A DNA stretch of 10,844 nucleotides from Halicephalobus mephisto. Taxonomy: Eukaryota; Nematoda; Chromadorea; Rhabditida; Panagrolaimidae. The stretch covers positions 1-10,844 of the forward strand of contig SWDT01000289.1 of assembly GCA_009193035.1 (NCBI GenBank), read 5' to 3'. Every line of letters begins with the position of its first letter. The stretch's first letter is position 1. Positions 1-9,352 of the stretch are shown piece after piece. Under the pieces are notes generated by a model. The model searched no databases. It was not told the origin of the DNA and saw only the letters and a list, made by a program, of their open reading frames with translations. The translations under genes were made by a program, and so were the position numbers.

Positions 1-104
1 ATCGTCAAAGGAGAACTGTCATCTTCGAAGTATTTCGAAAGAGGACAGATTTTCCGTTCAAGAATTCAAAAAAAAATTTTTTGCGATTTAAAAAGTACTT
101 TTTA
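1..104. other. Left flank, no feature seen
   Basis: AT-rich sequence with an A/T homopolymer block around 68-82 and no coding signal. It ends in a TA dinucleotide at 103-104, the expected insertion target of the mariner-like element that follows. Confidence 0.4.
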
Positions 105-130
105 TTAGGTCATTCGGTATTTCGTGTCGG
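105..130 (+). repeat. Probable left terminal inverted repeat of the mariner element
   Basis: The segment starts with TTAGG directly after a TA and carries CGTGTCGG at 123-130. A reverse-complement copy of those last eight bases (CCGACACG) lies at 235-242, but it is not followed by a full inverted copy, so it is not a convincing partner end. The call rests on position ahead of the transposase and on general resemblance to mariner ends. Confidence 0.45.
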
Positions 131-330
131 TTATTTAGATGTTCAGGCATTTTTATCTGCAATAGATCGAGTTATTCATTAAAAATGTGAAATGTTTTGC
201 ATATATAAAACCCAAGTGTTAGTCTAATTATGTGTCCGACACGGTAATTCTGTTCTTGATATTTCGATAATCTATAGCTTTCTGAAATCAAGATGCGGAT
301 TCATTAATTTTGGAGTATGTTTTATTATAG

Positions 331-1010
331 CTCAAAAGTGGAAGTACTGCTGCCAAAGTCTCCAGAAACATCAATATGACCTTAGAAAGAAAATGGACTA
401 CCGAAAGAACTGCTCAACAATGATACCAACGCTTCCGGAGTGGCGTCAGAAACTTTGAAGACAAACACCACAGTGGTCGACCTGTCACTGCCAACAAGGA
501 CTTTCTGAAGTGTACGGTATAAGAAAATCCCCAACAAACTATCGAAGAGTTGACAGGAAACCAGGAACTAAGTCCTAATACTGTTTACAGACATTTTAAA
601 GCTTTGAAACCCAAAAAACTAGATCGTTGGATTCCCTACGAACAAAAGGCGTCGTTTGAAGGTCTGTTCTTGCTTTTGAAACACGAGAATTTACCTTTCT
701 TGTGTTGTATTGTCACATTTGATGAAAAATGGATTGTGTACAACTACAAGCGACGACAGAGACCACAATACTGATGATACTCCTTACAATGATCCAGCAA
801 TAGAGAATCCCATCTATGAAAGTCCAGACATGAGATCAAAACCAGCTATGGTGCTCAGGATGTGGACTCCAAAGGGGAAAATTGAGAACATCGAGATAAT
901 CGCTTGAGCTAAGAAGATTTAATTCACATCTGTGTGGACTCTTCTGAAAGTGGAGGACAAAGAACATTTGTGACACTTGAGAAACTTCCTCATCTTCATC
1001 TGGCAGATAA
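331..1010 (+). pseudogene. Mariner transposase remnant with stops and frameshifts
   Basis: In the frame beginning at 331, conceptual translation gives the order expected of a mariner transposase. First comes an N-terminal helix-turn-helix segment (KSGSTAAKVSRNIN). Then come the RFRSG...HHSGRP linker around 430-485, a second helix-turn-helix part with TVYRHFKALKPKKLDRW at about 580-630, and the catalytic-core signature FDEKW at 718-732, whose D (721-723) is the first metal-binding aspartate. TGA at 421-423, TAA at 520-522 and TGA at 772-774 interrupt it. The matching sequence resumes in another frame with KPAMVLRMWTPKG (about 839-877), which resembles the next beta-strand of the family. A possible second aspartate (LADN, GAT at 1005-1007) is in a third frame, about 95 codons after the first, close to the usual mariner spacing; that part is tentative. 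The third aspartate was not found. The upstream start is also lost: a TAG at 328-330 blocks the frame, and MFYY-like sequence lies in another frame. A full-length mariner protein has about 345 residues. It is clearly nonfunctional. Confidence 0.8.
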
Positions 1011-1542
1011 TCACAATTGAAGAAGAAACGAAAGTTATAAAATCGTCGTTTATTACGAATACCAATATATCAAATGACCACTGAAAGTGGAATTGAAGAG
1101 CAGTCGATCCAAAAGCCTCGATGCTGCTTCGTTTTATTCCGTGAATTTCTACATAGTTCTGGATGGAAATCATGTCCGCTTTGGTTTTTCTTCTGAATCA
1201 GCTTTTCTTCACTCTGTGAACTTTTCATTTCTAGAGCACTTATGGCAGGGCTCAGAGAAATAGCTTTGATTCTGCCTTCATGGTCAGGCATCATTCACGG
1301 AAAATTGATATCCTCCAAATCAGTCATATTCCGACTAAGTAATAGAACTTCCAACAATCATCTCAAGGGAGAAACACCATAATCAACAAGAAAATATGGA
1401 GTTGTGTCGACATTTCTGTGTGCAGACATGACTTTCAATGTTTGAAGATGTAGGAAACACAAAAGTATACTCATGTCGCCCACAAAACGGTTCCCAATAT
1501 CGCTATCCAGCCCCTAATGGTTTGGAAGAAACCACTCATATG

Positions 1543-1547
1543 ATCAA
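1543..1547. repeat. Target-site duplication, left copy (ATCAA)
   Basis: The five bases ATCAA directly precede the LTR and are repeated exactly after it at 1771-1775, as expected for LTR-retrotransposon integration. Confidence 0.85.
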
Positions 1548-1588
1548 TGTTGGGACCAGCTAGTCCCTATTTCTCATGGTTTCCCAGT

Positions 1589-1613
1589 GCGCGTTAACTC
1601 ACGCTCGCGCGTT
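1589..1613 (+). repeat. CpG-dense patch with a repeated GCGCGTT in the LTR U3
   Basis: GCGCGTT occurs at 1589-1595 and again at 1607-1613, starts 18 bp apart, within a short run rich in CG dinucleotides. This is strikingly unlike the AT-rich surroundings. It ends 13 bp upstream of the LTR TATA box, where U3 enhancer elements usually lie. A regulatory role is inference. Confidence 0.5.
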
Positions 1614-1626
1614 CTAATTGTAAGGG

Positions 1627-1633
1627 TATAAAA
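1627..1633 (+). promoter_or_regulatory. TATA box of the solo LTR
   Basis: TATAAAA in the first half of the LTR, about 70 bp ahead of the AATAAA signal, marks the likely U3 promoter; transcription would start a few tens of bases downstream. Confidence 0.65.
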
Positions 1634-1702
1634 CCCGAAGAGTTATCTCAGATATGAGTGTGTCATTCTTATTTTACTTGTCTATTCTGGTGTCTCTATA
1701 TT

Positions 1703-1708
1703 AATAAA
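1703..1708 (+). terminator. Polyadenylation signal of the solo LTR
   Basis: AATAAA lies downstream of the LTR TATA box and about 60 bp before the LTR end, as expected for the R-region poly(A) signal. Confidence 0.6.
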
Positions 1709-1770
1709 GTATTATTAATATTCTTTACTCGTGATCTCTAAGCCCTCCGGTTCCTTTTCAACCCCCAACA

Positions 1771-1775
1771 ATCAA
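1771..1775. repeat. Target-site duplication, right copy (ATCAA)
   Basis: Exact repeat of 1543-1547 immediately after the LTR end. Confidence 0.85.
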
Positions 1776-4080
1776 TAACAATAACTGTTCTTATGCTGGT
1801 TTTTTCGGAAACGATACTGATATCGTATCCTATTTTTCATTATAGGGAATTCTAAGAATATTTAATACATATGAAATTGAAAGGTCTTACTGTTCATTTA
1901 GATAGTAGTAAATAGAAACACAGGAAAACAGACTTCAGAATTCCCCTTGAGACACGACTTTAAAAGTCAGTTTCCAAAAAATTGGAGATTTTTGAAGGTA
2001 GATATGATTTTAAAAGAAACAAAGTCAATTGAACTTTATTTAATGGAGTTATAGTTTTTTAAACTTTAGAATTCGGGACTCTGAATCTCTGGAATATAAA
2101 GCCTAACCTTCGATTTTGACATCAGATTGAGAATCTACCGGTCCCATTACAGTATTCTACACACCTTTTATTCAAATTTAAATGCTTCTAAATTTCAGTG
2201 CCGGAAATAGTTTCTCTTCCCCAGGAAATCGTGAACAGTTTTGTTATTAATAGTTAATGAGTCTAATTTTATCGGTGTTAAGATTACTTAACAATAGTTC
2301 CCATGTCTTCTATTGCTTTGATGTCTTCCACAGTTTTACCAAACCCAATAATTCTTATGAAACTTCAGATTTCCATTCCTATTTGGGGCAAAACTTCTGA
2401 CCATTCTCTCACTTATCACCTAGATTGAAATCAATACAGTAGGTAAGTGATAACAATTACTCAGTTCTTCTTTCATACTCTCACATCCTTAGAGAAAGTA
2501 ATTTAGGTGTGTCGGAAATGGAAGATGTGGGCAGTCAACAAAAGAAACCAATTTCTTTGAATGAGAGATCGAACCACAGTCATATCAATCTCAAAACAGT
2601 GCGCCAAAAATGCAACAAACGGGTCTGTTACAGATTGACTACCTACCGGATTTCGCAATCAAATTAGGGAAGCCGTGTAAATCCCCATAGAATTTGAATG
2701 AGTTTTGTTTCATTCCAAAGGTCTCAATATAAACTTAACAATTCTCCATAGCAAAATAACTTTTATTAATTTTCTTGAATTTCCGTACAAACCATCTCTG
2801 CTTTTTATGAGTATGATCAAAAAGATCAGTGGTGTGAAATTGCTTCAGAACAAATTTCTAATTCTCCTCTTAGAGAAGGTGTTCGTAAATAAGGTGAATC
2901 CGAAAGAGAGCCCAAGTGGGAAAAGAGTAATGCTACTCTGAGAACATCAATAAGATCTAATTCAAGGTGTTTAGACTCCAGTTACTCCAAATCAGAGTTC
3001 AGTCTAGTTCTGTTCTATTTACTATCTTCCTCAAGTATTCGTGTCTGTCAGAATGAGGACTGCACTCCAGCCAAGTTCCCAATTGTGAAGAGTGAGTTCA
3101 TCATTGATTATGGTGAGAGTTGATTTCGGACTCGTAGAAATAAAGGATATCTAAAAAACAATGATCTGGAGTCATTTGAGTATTCTTACATTTGTTTAAC
3201 TTTGAAAGACCATAAAAGAAAGATCTTTACGTTCAAGGTTTTCTAGCTTTACTTCTGAACAAACCCTGTCTCTAAATAGATCAAGAGGGATGTTAGATAA
3301 TTGAGTAGACACAACTAGATATCACTATACAAATTTAAATGTAAGAAGGGAAAAATTGTTTGACTTTTCTTAATCAAAATTCAATAGTTGACCAGATTTG
3401 TCGTTTCCCTAAAGGAATATCAGTCAACAGATGAAAGCGCCCGCTCATCACTCAGACAGATTTATCCTTTCATTTACAGAAATACCGATATAAGAGAGAT
3501 TTTATTCGTTTGTTGTTGAAATTAACGCACTTCTTTTTACTTCGGAATAAGTCAGTTTTCCACTTTTCTCGTGATCAGCGTGAATGCAATCTTGTAAAAC
3601 TTCTTGTTCTTTTCTTTCGTGGAGTAGAATCGTTTTATTACTAGAATAAAGTAAACCACTCTTCAGTAATGAAATAATGTTAAAAGCTGTTAATATATTA
3701 TTTATCTCCGCTCTTATATATCAAAACTATTTTTTGATACTAATAAAACACATTCATAGAGAGAACAACTAACAGTATAACTAACACAGAGATTATCTAA
3801 ACTATAGAATGCTAGTTCTAGAGGTTTTCGTTATGATGACATTCTCTAATTCTCTAGTAGTTAGGTTCCTTTTTAACAAGAATCAAAGAGAACGCTCACT
3901 TCATTTCCTTGACCGGGGAAGTTCTAGGGTGACTATTCCATAAAGATCATTCTACTCATTAACTTGACCAACATTTTCACTTCCATACAATCATTCCAAC
4001 ATAATTGAAGAGTTATTAAACTGGTCTTAATCGTTTATGTACTTTCCAATTATAGAAACTAAAATGATTGGCTTTCTACT
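1776..4080. other. Intergenic stretch without a supportable gene
   Basis: Stops are frequent in the frames followed. A small perfect hairpin (ACGATA at 1811-1816 with TATCGT at 1821-1826) and a loose inverted repeat around 2410-2455 (TTATCAC...CTA against TAGGTAAGTGATAA) are present. A 78-codon plus-strand frame at 2705-2941 has the Leu/Ile/Phe/Lys-heavy make-up expected by chance in AT-rich DNA. The best coding-like stretch is listed separately at 2893-3243. Confidence 0.5.
2893..3243 (+). pseudogene. Coding-like open stretch, possible decayed exon
   Basis: The frame starting at 2893 is open for 76 codons to a TGA at 3121-3123, then open again in the same frame for 40 codons to a TAG at 3244-3246. 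The conceptual peptide is unlike a chance AT-rich reading: it is rich in Glu and Asp near its start and has a block CQNEDCTPAKFPIVKSEF just before the TGA. There is no good start codon and no recognised family. One in-frame stop in about 117 codons is unusual but could still occur by chance in a window this size, so this may be a dead exon, an exon of an unmodelled gene, or noise. Confidence 0.22.
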
Positions 4081-4086
4081 TTTATT
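4081..4086 (-). terminator. Polyadenylation signal of the 548-residue gene
   Basis: The minus strand reads AATAAA about 30 bases past the TAA stop at 4118-4116, a normal distance for the 3' end of a compact animal gene. Confidence 0.6.
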
Positions 4087-4115
4087 AATTTTTATCGAAT
4101 TTACAGTAGGTTGCT

Positions 4116-6028
4116 TTAATTACTGTTTTCTAAGTATAGCTCAATAACATGTTCAGTATGGTGATCAATGCTTGAATCCCGAACATCTAGAACATCTCTC
4201 AGAACTTTCTTGATTTGGTCTTCAGGTTTCTTCAACGAAATAATGTGGATAGCATAGTGGATTCTCTTGTCAGTAAATCCGTCTCTCCGCTCTCGAATGC
4301 TCAAGAGTCGTTCATAGATTGTGGAAAGGAGATTCTCATAATGAAAGGTTTCATTTGAGTTGCCTTCTGGTTCTGGAGGAGGCAATAATTCGTCCTCATT
4401 TAGGTGTTTATTTGATCTTCGGGTTCGGTGATTTGGATGGTGACAAGAAAGGAGATTATCTTTATATCTCTTTGATCCACAGGAACAAAACAGAAACTGC
4501 CATCCAACGAGATTGAGTTTAATACTGACAAATTCACCACATCTAATACAGATCCATTTCCTCTTATCTGGAGTGCATTCTTCTGGACATTCTAACTCTA
4601 ATATAGTCGAAATGTCAGAGATCTGATCTGCCTTAGCTTCACTCATGTCGACAAACCCAAAGATAATACTCTTGTTCTCTTCATCCCCGACATATGGTTC
4701 AACAGTTCCATTCAGATTGATCACTTGACAATTCCTGAATTTGGTTGTGTTATGTAATGTTCTCACAACTTGCTCATAACCAGGAGGAATTGCAATGAAG
4801 AGTCCTGTACAGTTGATCCATTCTGCATTCACTTTCAACGGGAACCATTTGTTCAATTTGTGGAGCCAAGGTATTATTTCCTCTTTTGTTCCCGGAAGAT
4901 GGTTTCCTTCATCAATTTTGCTCACAAATTCGATTGAGAATTTGATGTAATCAGTGTAACAGAAGAAGAGTCTCTTCAACACCGGATACATTTCTAAGAA
5001 ATTATTCTTCTCCATTGACTTGTAGTCACTCTTCATTTTATCTAGATTACTACAAATTTTCACAAATGACTTCTCTTCTGATTCCGTATCTTGGAGAATA
5101 TCCGGATACCCAGTCTTTTCCATCTTCATTTCAATTTTTCGGTAAACACAATAAAGATATATGAGGAACCATTTAAAATTCGATTCATTATTGACGACAG
5201 TTCCTCGAATTTCCTGACTCAACTCTTTATATTCAAACCAGACAGGAATATCATTTTGAGAATGTTCGCCTTTCTCTATTTCATCCATGAAATTCATAAG
5301 TTCTCCCAGAGTCATTTCTTTAATTTCATTATAGTTGACCAGAACTCTGCATTTGGTCTTCTTTTGGACCTCATTGAAACTTCTTTTTTCAAATAAGTTT
5401 TTTACCTAAAAGAACTTTCTGTTTAAATAATTAGACAAAAGTAATTCAAATAATTGCATAATTTACTATCAAGAACTTATTCTCAGAACTATTCATTTTA
5501 TCTTTTGAAGATCTGTCGAAAATGTAATCAAATCAGAATAAATTCTTTGTTAATGTATGAGATCTATGTTGGTAAATCTTACCTCATTATCTAGTTTTGG
5601 AAATCCTATTTTTGGAAACTGCACCCGCAAATCCACGCCATAATCAATCAAACTGACAAAATGACTGCAATTGGGTGGATACTTTGGAAGCTTCTTAGAG
5701 ATTTTTACTTGTCTTGTAAAATAACAATTAACTTCCCAATATTTATTGTCAAAATTAATCTGGAAATCGAGGAATTTTCTGCAGCTCGGTTCCAGAAAAA
5801 GACTTATCTTCGTCTAAAATATCCACAATGAATTTACTCAACGAACAAGAAACTTGCCCAACATCGAATATCAGTCGATGACAAATTACAAGTCCAGTAT
5901 ACCCATATATTCCTGACTTCCGATGTAACATTAGGAGGTTCTCCTTCAACAGGTATCAATTGATTCAAAGAAGCATTCCATCCCCATCCTAATCTACATT
6001 CACGGCCAAGACACAAAGAGCAATCCAT
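4116..6028 (-). CDS. Unrecognised protein with a Cys/His cluster, three exons
   Basis: Model on the minus strand: exon 1 6028-5903 (42 codons), exon 2 5813-5583 (77 codons), exon 3 5405-4116 (429 codons plus TAA), total 548 residues. All introns fall between codons. Exon 3 is certain to be coding by length alone; exons 1 and 2 rest on splice signals and frame agreement. ATG 6028 is chosen because it is the first in its frame after TAG 6052-6050 and has A at -3 and G at +4. I do not recognise the family. The start (MDCSLCLGRECRLGWGW) carries three Cys. Residues about 392-445 hold CPEEC, CIRC, CSCG and CHHPNH, so seven Cys and three His with spacing that suggests a zinc-ribbon-like fold. A Pro/Glu linker (LLPPPEPEG) and a charged, probably helical C-terminus follow. 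No signal peptide, clear membrane segment or P-loop was seen, so a soluble intracellular protein is likely. Function is unknown. If the model is wrong, the fallback is a 399-residue protein from Met 5315. Confidence 0.7.
5406..5582 (-). other. Intron 2 (177 bp)
   Basis: On the minus strand the donor is GAG|GTAAGA, an almost ideal consensus, and the acceptor is TTCTTTTAG|G. Exon 3 stays open upstream of its first Met back to exactly this acceptor, adding 30 codons, and exon 2 enters in the same phase without a stop. That agreement is the main evidence for the intron. Confidence 0.7.
5814..5902 (-). other. Intron 1 (89 bp), donor less certain
   Basis: The acceptor is ATATTTTAG|A on the minus strand, exactly where the exon 2 frame would meet a TAG. 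The donor TGG|GTATAC is weaker than consensus, but it is the candidate I found that joins the ATG 6028 frame to exon 2 in phase. Two overlapping open frames of 64 codons each cover this interval (6028-5834 and 5949-5755), so other donors or a decayed first exon cannot be excluded. Confidence 0.45.
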
Positions 6029-6052
6029 TTTAACACCAATAATAACTCGCTA

Positions 6053-6059
6053 CTTTATA
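6053..6059 (-). promoter_or_regulatory. TATA-like element upstream of the 548-residue gene
   Basis: The minus strand reads TATAAAG about 25 bases before ATG 6028. If used, transcription would start very near the start codon and leave almost no leader. In AT-rich DNA such a motif is common, so support is modest. Confidence 0.3.
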
Positions 6060-6747
6060 ATTACAGAATAATCAATCATTAAAAAAATTGAATTCACCTA
6101 ACTTTACAGGTCTAACCAGTGCCTTATCACAGAAAAACAACTTAAAATGAACTCTAGTTATCATTCAATGATTATGATTTAAGACACTCCCTTCCATGAC
6201 AAAAAAAACTCTCCAAAGGTCAATTTTCAACCAATACAGAAAAAAATAAACTAACTTAAAACTCATTTTCCCGTTTTGTAGTAGCGGACGAAAGTCAAAA
6301 GATAATCTTAATAAGAATCTTAATCATTAACAAAGATGAGAATAAGAACAGTAGAAACAGAAGGAATCACAAGAGAATGACAAATTTAGATTTCCATATT
6401 ATGGATCTAATCTACTGCTTTATATATTCTATTTTATGTAGTTATTTAAAATTATCTTGAAGAAGGAACTAACCAACAAGCGACAATTTGTTTGACATTG
6501 ACAACTCACAAGCAATATCAAATGAGATTTGGCGCCAATTCAAATATGTTTTGTTCATAGAAATCTGTTAAACCAATTTCATCTGTCTGTTTATTGAAAT
6601 AACACGTAGGAATCTGTAAACCTTCTGTAATTTTCTAAATTGAATAAAGATCTTTTTTTTTAATTTCATGTCTTTAAACTTCTTCACTTTTCAACTTTTT
6701 TTTAAACATTGTCTGAAAGTGAGTTCTCCAGTTTCCTCTGAATCGAT

Positions 6748-6781
6748 ACTGATAAAGGATGAAATGCAAGCTTTTATCAGT
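6748..6781. repeat. Inverted repeat, hairpin potential
   Basis: ACTGATAAAG (6748-6757) and CTTTTATCAGT (6771-6781) are inverted copies differing by one extra base, separated by 13 bases. They would form a stem of about ten base pairs. No function is evident. Confidence 0.5.
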
Positions 6782-7354
6782 GATTTCCTCCTAGAAAATA
6801 AAATCTATCACATGTTTAAAGAAAGGAAACAATTAAAATAATTCCATCTTCAGAATATTTTGTAAATTCTCGAGATCACGAAAGAGAGATTTCTTTGATT
6901 CTTGAATCCAGAAGAATTAGAGTAACACAGAATCAATTACTTCTAATAGAAATTATTCAATTACATCGAAACTTCATTTTTCTCAATTTCGAAAACAAGA
7001 ATGTACAGTTCTTATTTAACACTTCAAGCATTTCTAAATTTGAAATTTCATCACTCCAAATTTAATTAAATCTACTTCACTTCCTCGGTGACATCTGTAT
7101 TTCATTACTGAATTTATGTTTGACAATAGACTGGAAGGCATCTGAAGAAAGAATTTTGTACTATAGATCTTTTTTATCGATAAGTACTCTCTGAACAATT
7201 AGAGTACTGATCCCAGAAGCTGAAGACTTTGAAAAAGAGAACCATCAGAAAAAGCCAGTTAGTTTTTATCTGATGACTGCGAACTACAATCTCTGAATTT
7301 CGAGATCCCGAAAATAAATCTGTGCCGAGGTCTATAAAGAATTGATGTTGACGT

Positions 7355-7379
7355 CAAAATCAAAATTAAAATTAAAATT
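7355..7379 (+). repeat. Short AAAATT tandem run
   Basis: About four units of a six-base AAAATT/AAAATC repeat form a simple-sequence tract that could serve as a polymorphic microsatellite. Confidence 0.6.
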
Positions 7380-8432
7380 GCAACCTGTGCGCAGCATTTA
7401 GGCAGGGTAAACAGCGTGTATTAGCTAATTTACATTTTTTCAGAACAGAGATTGTTTCAATTCTTATCATTCAACGATTGTTGTTCAGCTTTTTAAATTA
7501 CTGAAGGGATTATCCGAATCATCAAAAGTAGAATGGAGTGAACTTTTCATAGCTATTTCAATTATAACTTCCATAGGATCTTGTACAGTCTCTCTACAAT
7601 ATATTTTATGGGTGTAGAGGAATTTAGTTATATAAATTAATATGAGAATGGGAATTCTGAAAAAGACTTTGATTTAGTCCTTAGATACTTATTCTGATTG
7701 AAGATTTGAAATCTGATATCAAATTCACTGTGCTTAAAAACAGTTCATCTATGGATCATCGGTTTTATCAATTTCCATTAGAATTTTTATTCATTGTCCG
7801 ATCCACCCAAGCATTTCAGTGAGATTTGTGACATTCTCTTTGAGGATAATAGTTCTCAACTAAAAATGTCTGTTCTGATTGAAATAAATAACTACTTCGA
7901 ATTCCAGATACTTCTTGATTTTCAGATGATTGTGATATATTCTCTTTGATTGATCAACTGATTACTTGGTTTAAATGATTAAAATCAATCAGTGGAAGCC
8001 AGGTCCACTGAAGAACAAACTCTTATTTTCTCATCATGATGAAATAGTTGCTTTCTCTGTCATTTATTTATTAAAGACATAATAAATGAATTAATTTCTC
8101 AGAAACCACCGGTGTTGCAAGTAATATGATGAAGCTATTAATTTCAAGAGTTATTTATCAATTAATATTGATAAACCTTTCGATGAAATGGGAATCACAA
8201 AAGAACTCAATTCCCAATTAAAGGCTCCTGATCAGAAGAGCAGTCCAAAATTTAAACTCACCACCACAAGATTACTCAAGAGCGGAATCAAGTTTTACCT
8301 TCAATTCGGTATAAAACCGAAGAACATTCTAATCGAGAACTGTATTCAATAACTAGATCTCTTGTTAGGTGAATGCTGATATTTTTGGAAGCAGAGTGCG
8401 AAATAACGATGATGGTAGAGAGCGAAAGAACT

Positions 8433-8531
8433 GGGAATAGAAGAGGTGACAATAACTGACTAGTTTATTTCTTGAGAGAACACTCATCACTTCCTCTTCC
8501 GATCGGTTATTGTGTCTATCTTCCTATTCTC
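8433..8531. repeat. Imperfect inverted repeat
   Basis: ACAATAAC (8449-8456) is complementary to GTTATTGT (8506-8513), and GAATAG (8435-8440) is complementary to CTATTC (8524-8529). The two blocks occur in mirrored order with a similar spacing in each arm. The 50-base loop contains a further weak complement (AAGAGG at 8441-8446 and CCTCTT at 8493-8498). It could be a decayed hairpin or a short MITE-like remnant; no target duplication was found. Confidence 0.4.
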
Positions 8532-8620
8532 TATATACCGTTATCTTGCATTTCAAAGCCTTCAATACTTGTCTGACAATCTATTCATAAAGTAAAGTCT
8601 GAAATTAGAATGAGTTCTTC

Positions 8621-8642
8621 GGTTTAATTATCCAAGAGTGAG
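8621..8642 (+). ncRNA. SL1-like 22-base motif, possible SL RNA gene or pseudogene
   Basis: The 22 bases match the nematode SL1 spliced leader, as I recall it from Caenorhabditis, at 19 positions, including the first ten bases. A working SL RNA needs a splice donor right after the leader and an Sm-binding site further on. Here no GT follows base 22; the nearest donor-like GTGAGA begins at base 18, and the T-rich stretch near 8656-8664 is a poor Sm site. It may be a dead copy, a divergent gene or a chance match. Confidence 0.2.
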
Positions 8643-9352
8643 AACAATAAGTCGATGTTTTATTTCAAATCCTAATCCTGCAACCAATAAATAATATCCT
8701 TATTATGCAACGAATTCACTACTTTTAAGTCGAACCACAGTCGATCAGTTTTTTAAATAAACAATACTCTCTAGGAAATTGACGATTACTATGGACAAAG
8801 TTTCATAGATTCGACGAATAAAGGATCCATGTTTCGTATTACCATCGAACACAACAGTGAAACATCCTGTCCTTTTTTTATTAATGAAGAGAACTTTCTT
8901 CACTAATAATTAGTAGCTATCAATTGGTAATTGAAATAACGACTATATAGGTCAAATCTGCAGAACCGATGTATTACTTAATTTTTGATTTTTAGTTTCC
9001 GTTTTATAAAATAATTTCGACCAGGAATCTGTGCTGTGTATTATCAAAGTCGGAGGTCAGGGTTCGAAATCGAAATCTGGACTTTTAGTATTAAAGTGCA
9101 TCTATGAATTTTTCTATTTGAAAAATCTATTTCATCTAAATTGATAATCGAAACTTAATCAAATTTTTCAATTCCAACATGACTCATAAGTTGTGTCTTA
9201 ACATGGAAAATTCTGATTTTAACTTCCAACTCCGACCGTCGATTTTGATAATACGAAACACTATATCATATCAATTCCGACTGGTTCTAACGATATTTTG
9301 GCTTTTTAACGTTTCTTTCAGAATCCATAGATAACATGAATAACTCTTTTAA

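Larger units (their letters stand above)
105..1010 (+). mobile_element. Decayed mariner-type (Tc1/mariner) DNA transposon, 3' end unresolved
   Basis: A TA dinucleotide at 103-104 is followed by TTAGGTCATTCGGTATTTCG (105-124), which has the look of a mariner terminal inverted repeat. A mariner transposase remnant then runs on the plus strand from about 331. No matching right-hand repeat was found where a roughly 1.3-kb element should end (near 1400), so the right limit given is only the last position with recognisable transposase similarity. The stretch to 1547 may be more of the same element, too diverged to align by eye. Several stops and frame changes make it non-autonomous and old. Confidence 0.75.
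1548..1770 (+). mobile_element. Solo LTR of an LTR retrotransposon (223 bp)
   Basis: The segment begins TGTTGGG (1548-1554) and ends CCCAACA (1764-1770), a perfect 7-bp inverted terminus with canonical TG...CA ends. ATCAA flanks it on both sides. Inside, in plus orientation, are a TATA box (TATAAAA, 1627-1633) for the promoter and AATAAA (1703-1708) for the polyadenylation signal, the normal U3-R-U5 order. No internal retrotransposon sequence or second LTR is present, so this is what remains after recombination between the two LTRs of a full element. A 5-bp duplication fits Ty3/gypsy, Ty1/copia and BEL/Pao elements, and I cannot choose between them. The perfect ends and duplication suggest a fairly recent insertion. 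Confidence 0.88.

Noticed and set aside
919..1294. Two minus-strand open frames of 84 and 74 codons
   Set aside because: They lie in or just beyond the mariner remnant, overlap each other, and have no recognisable domain; they look like antisense shadows.
2565..2585. GGTTCGA-like box on the minus strand, also near 8731-8745
   Set aside because: No T-stem complementarity and no cloverleaf; only the short box is shared.
5091..5396. A 101-codon plus-strand open frame
   Set aside because: It is antisense to exon 3 of the intact gene and rich in Phe and Ile, a shadow of the real coding strand.
9035..9090. A possible tRNA T-arm (GGTTCGAAATC)
   Set aside because: The flanking bases do not form a five-pair stem around the loop, and no acceptor stem or anticodon arm was found upstream.
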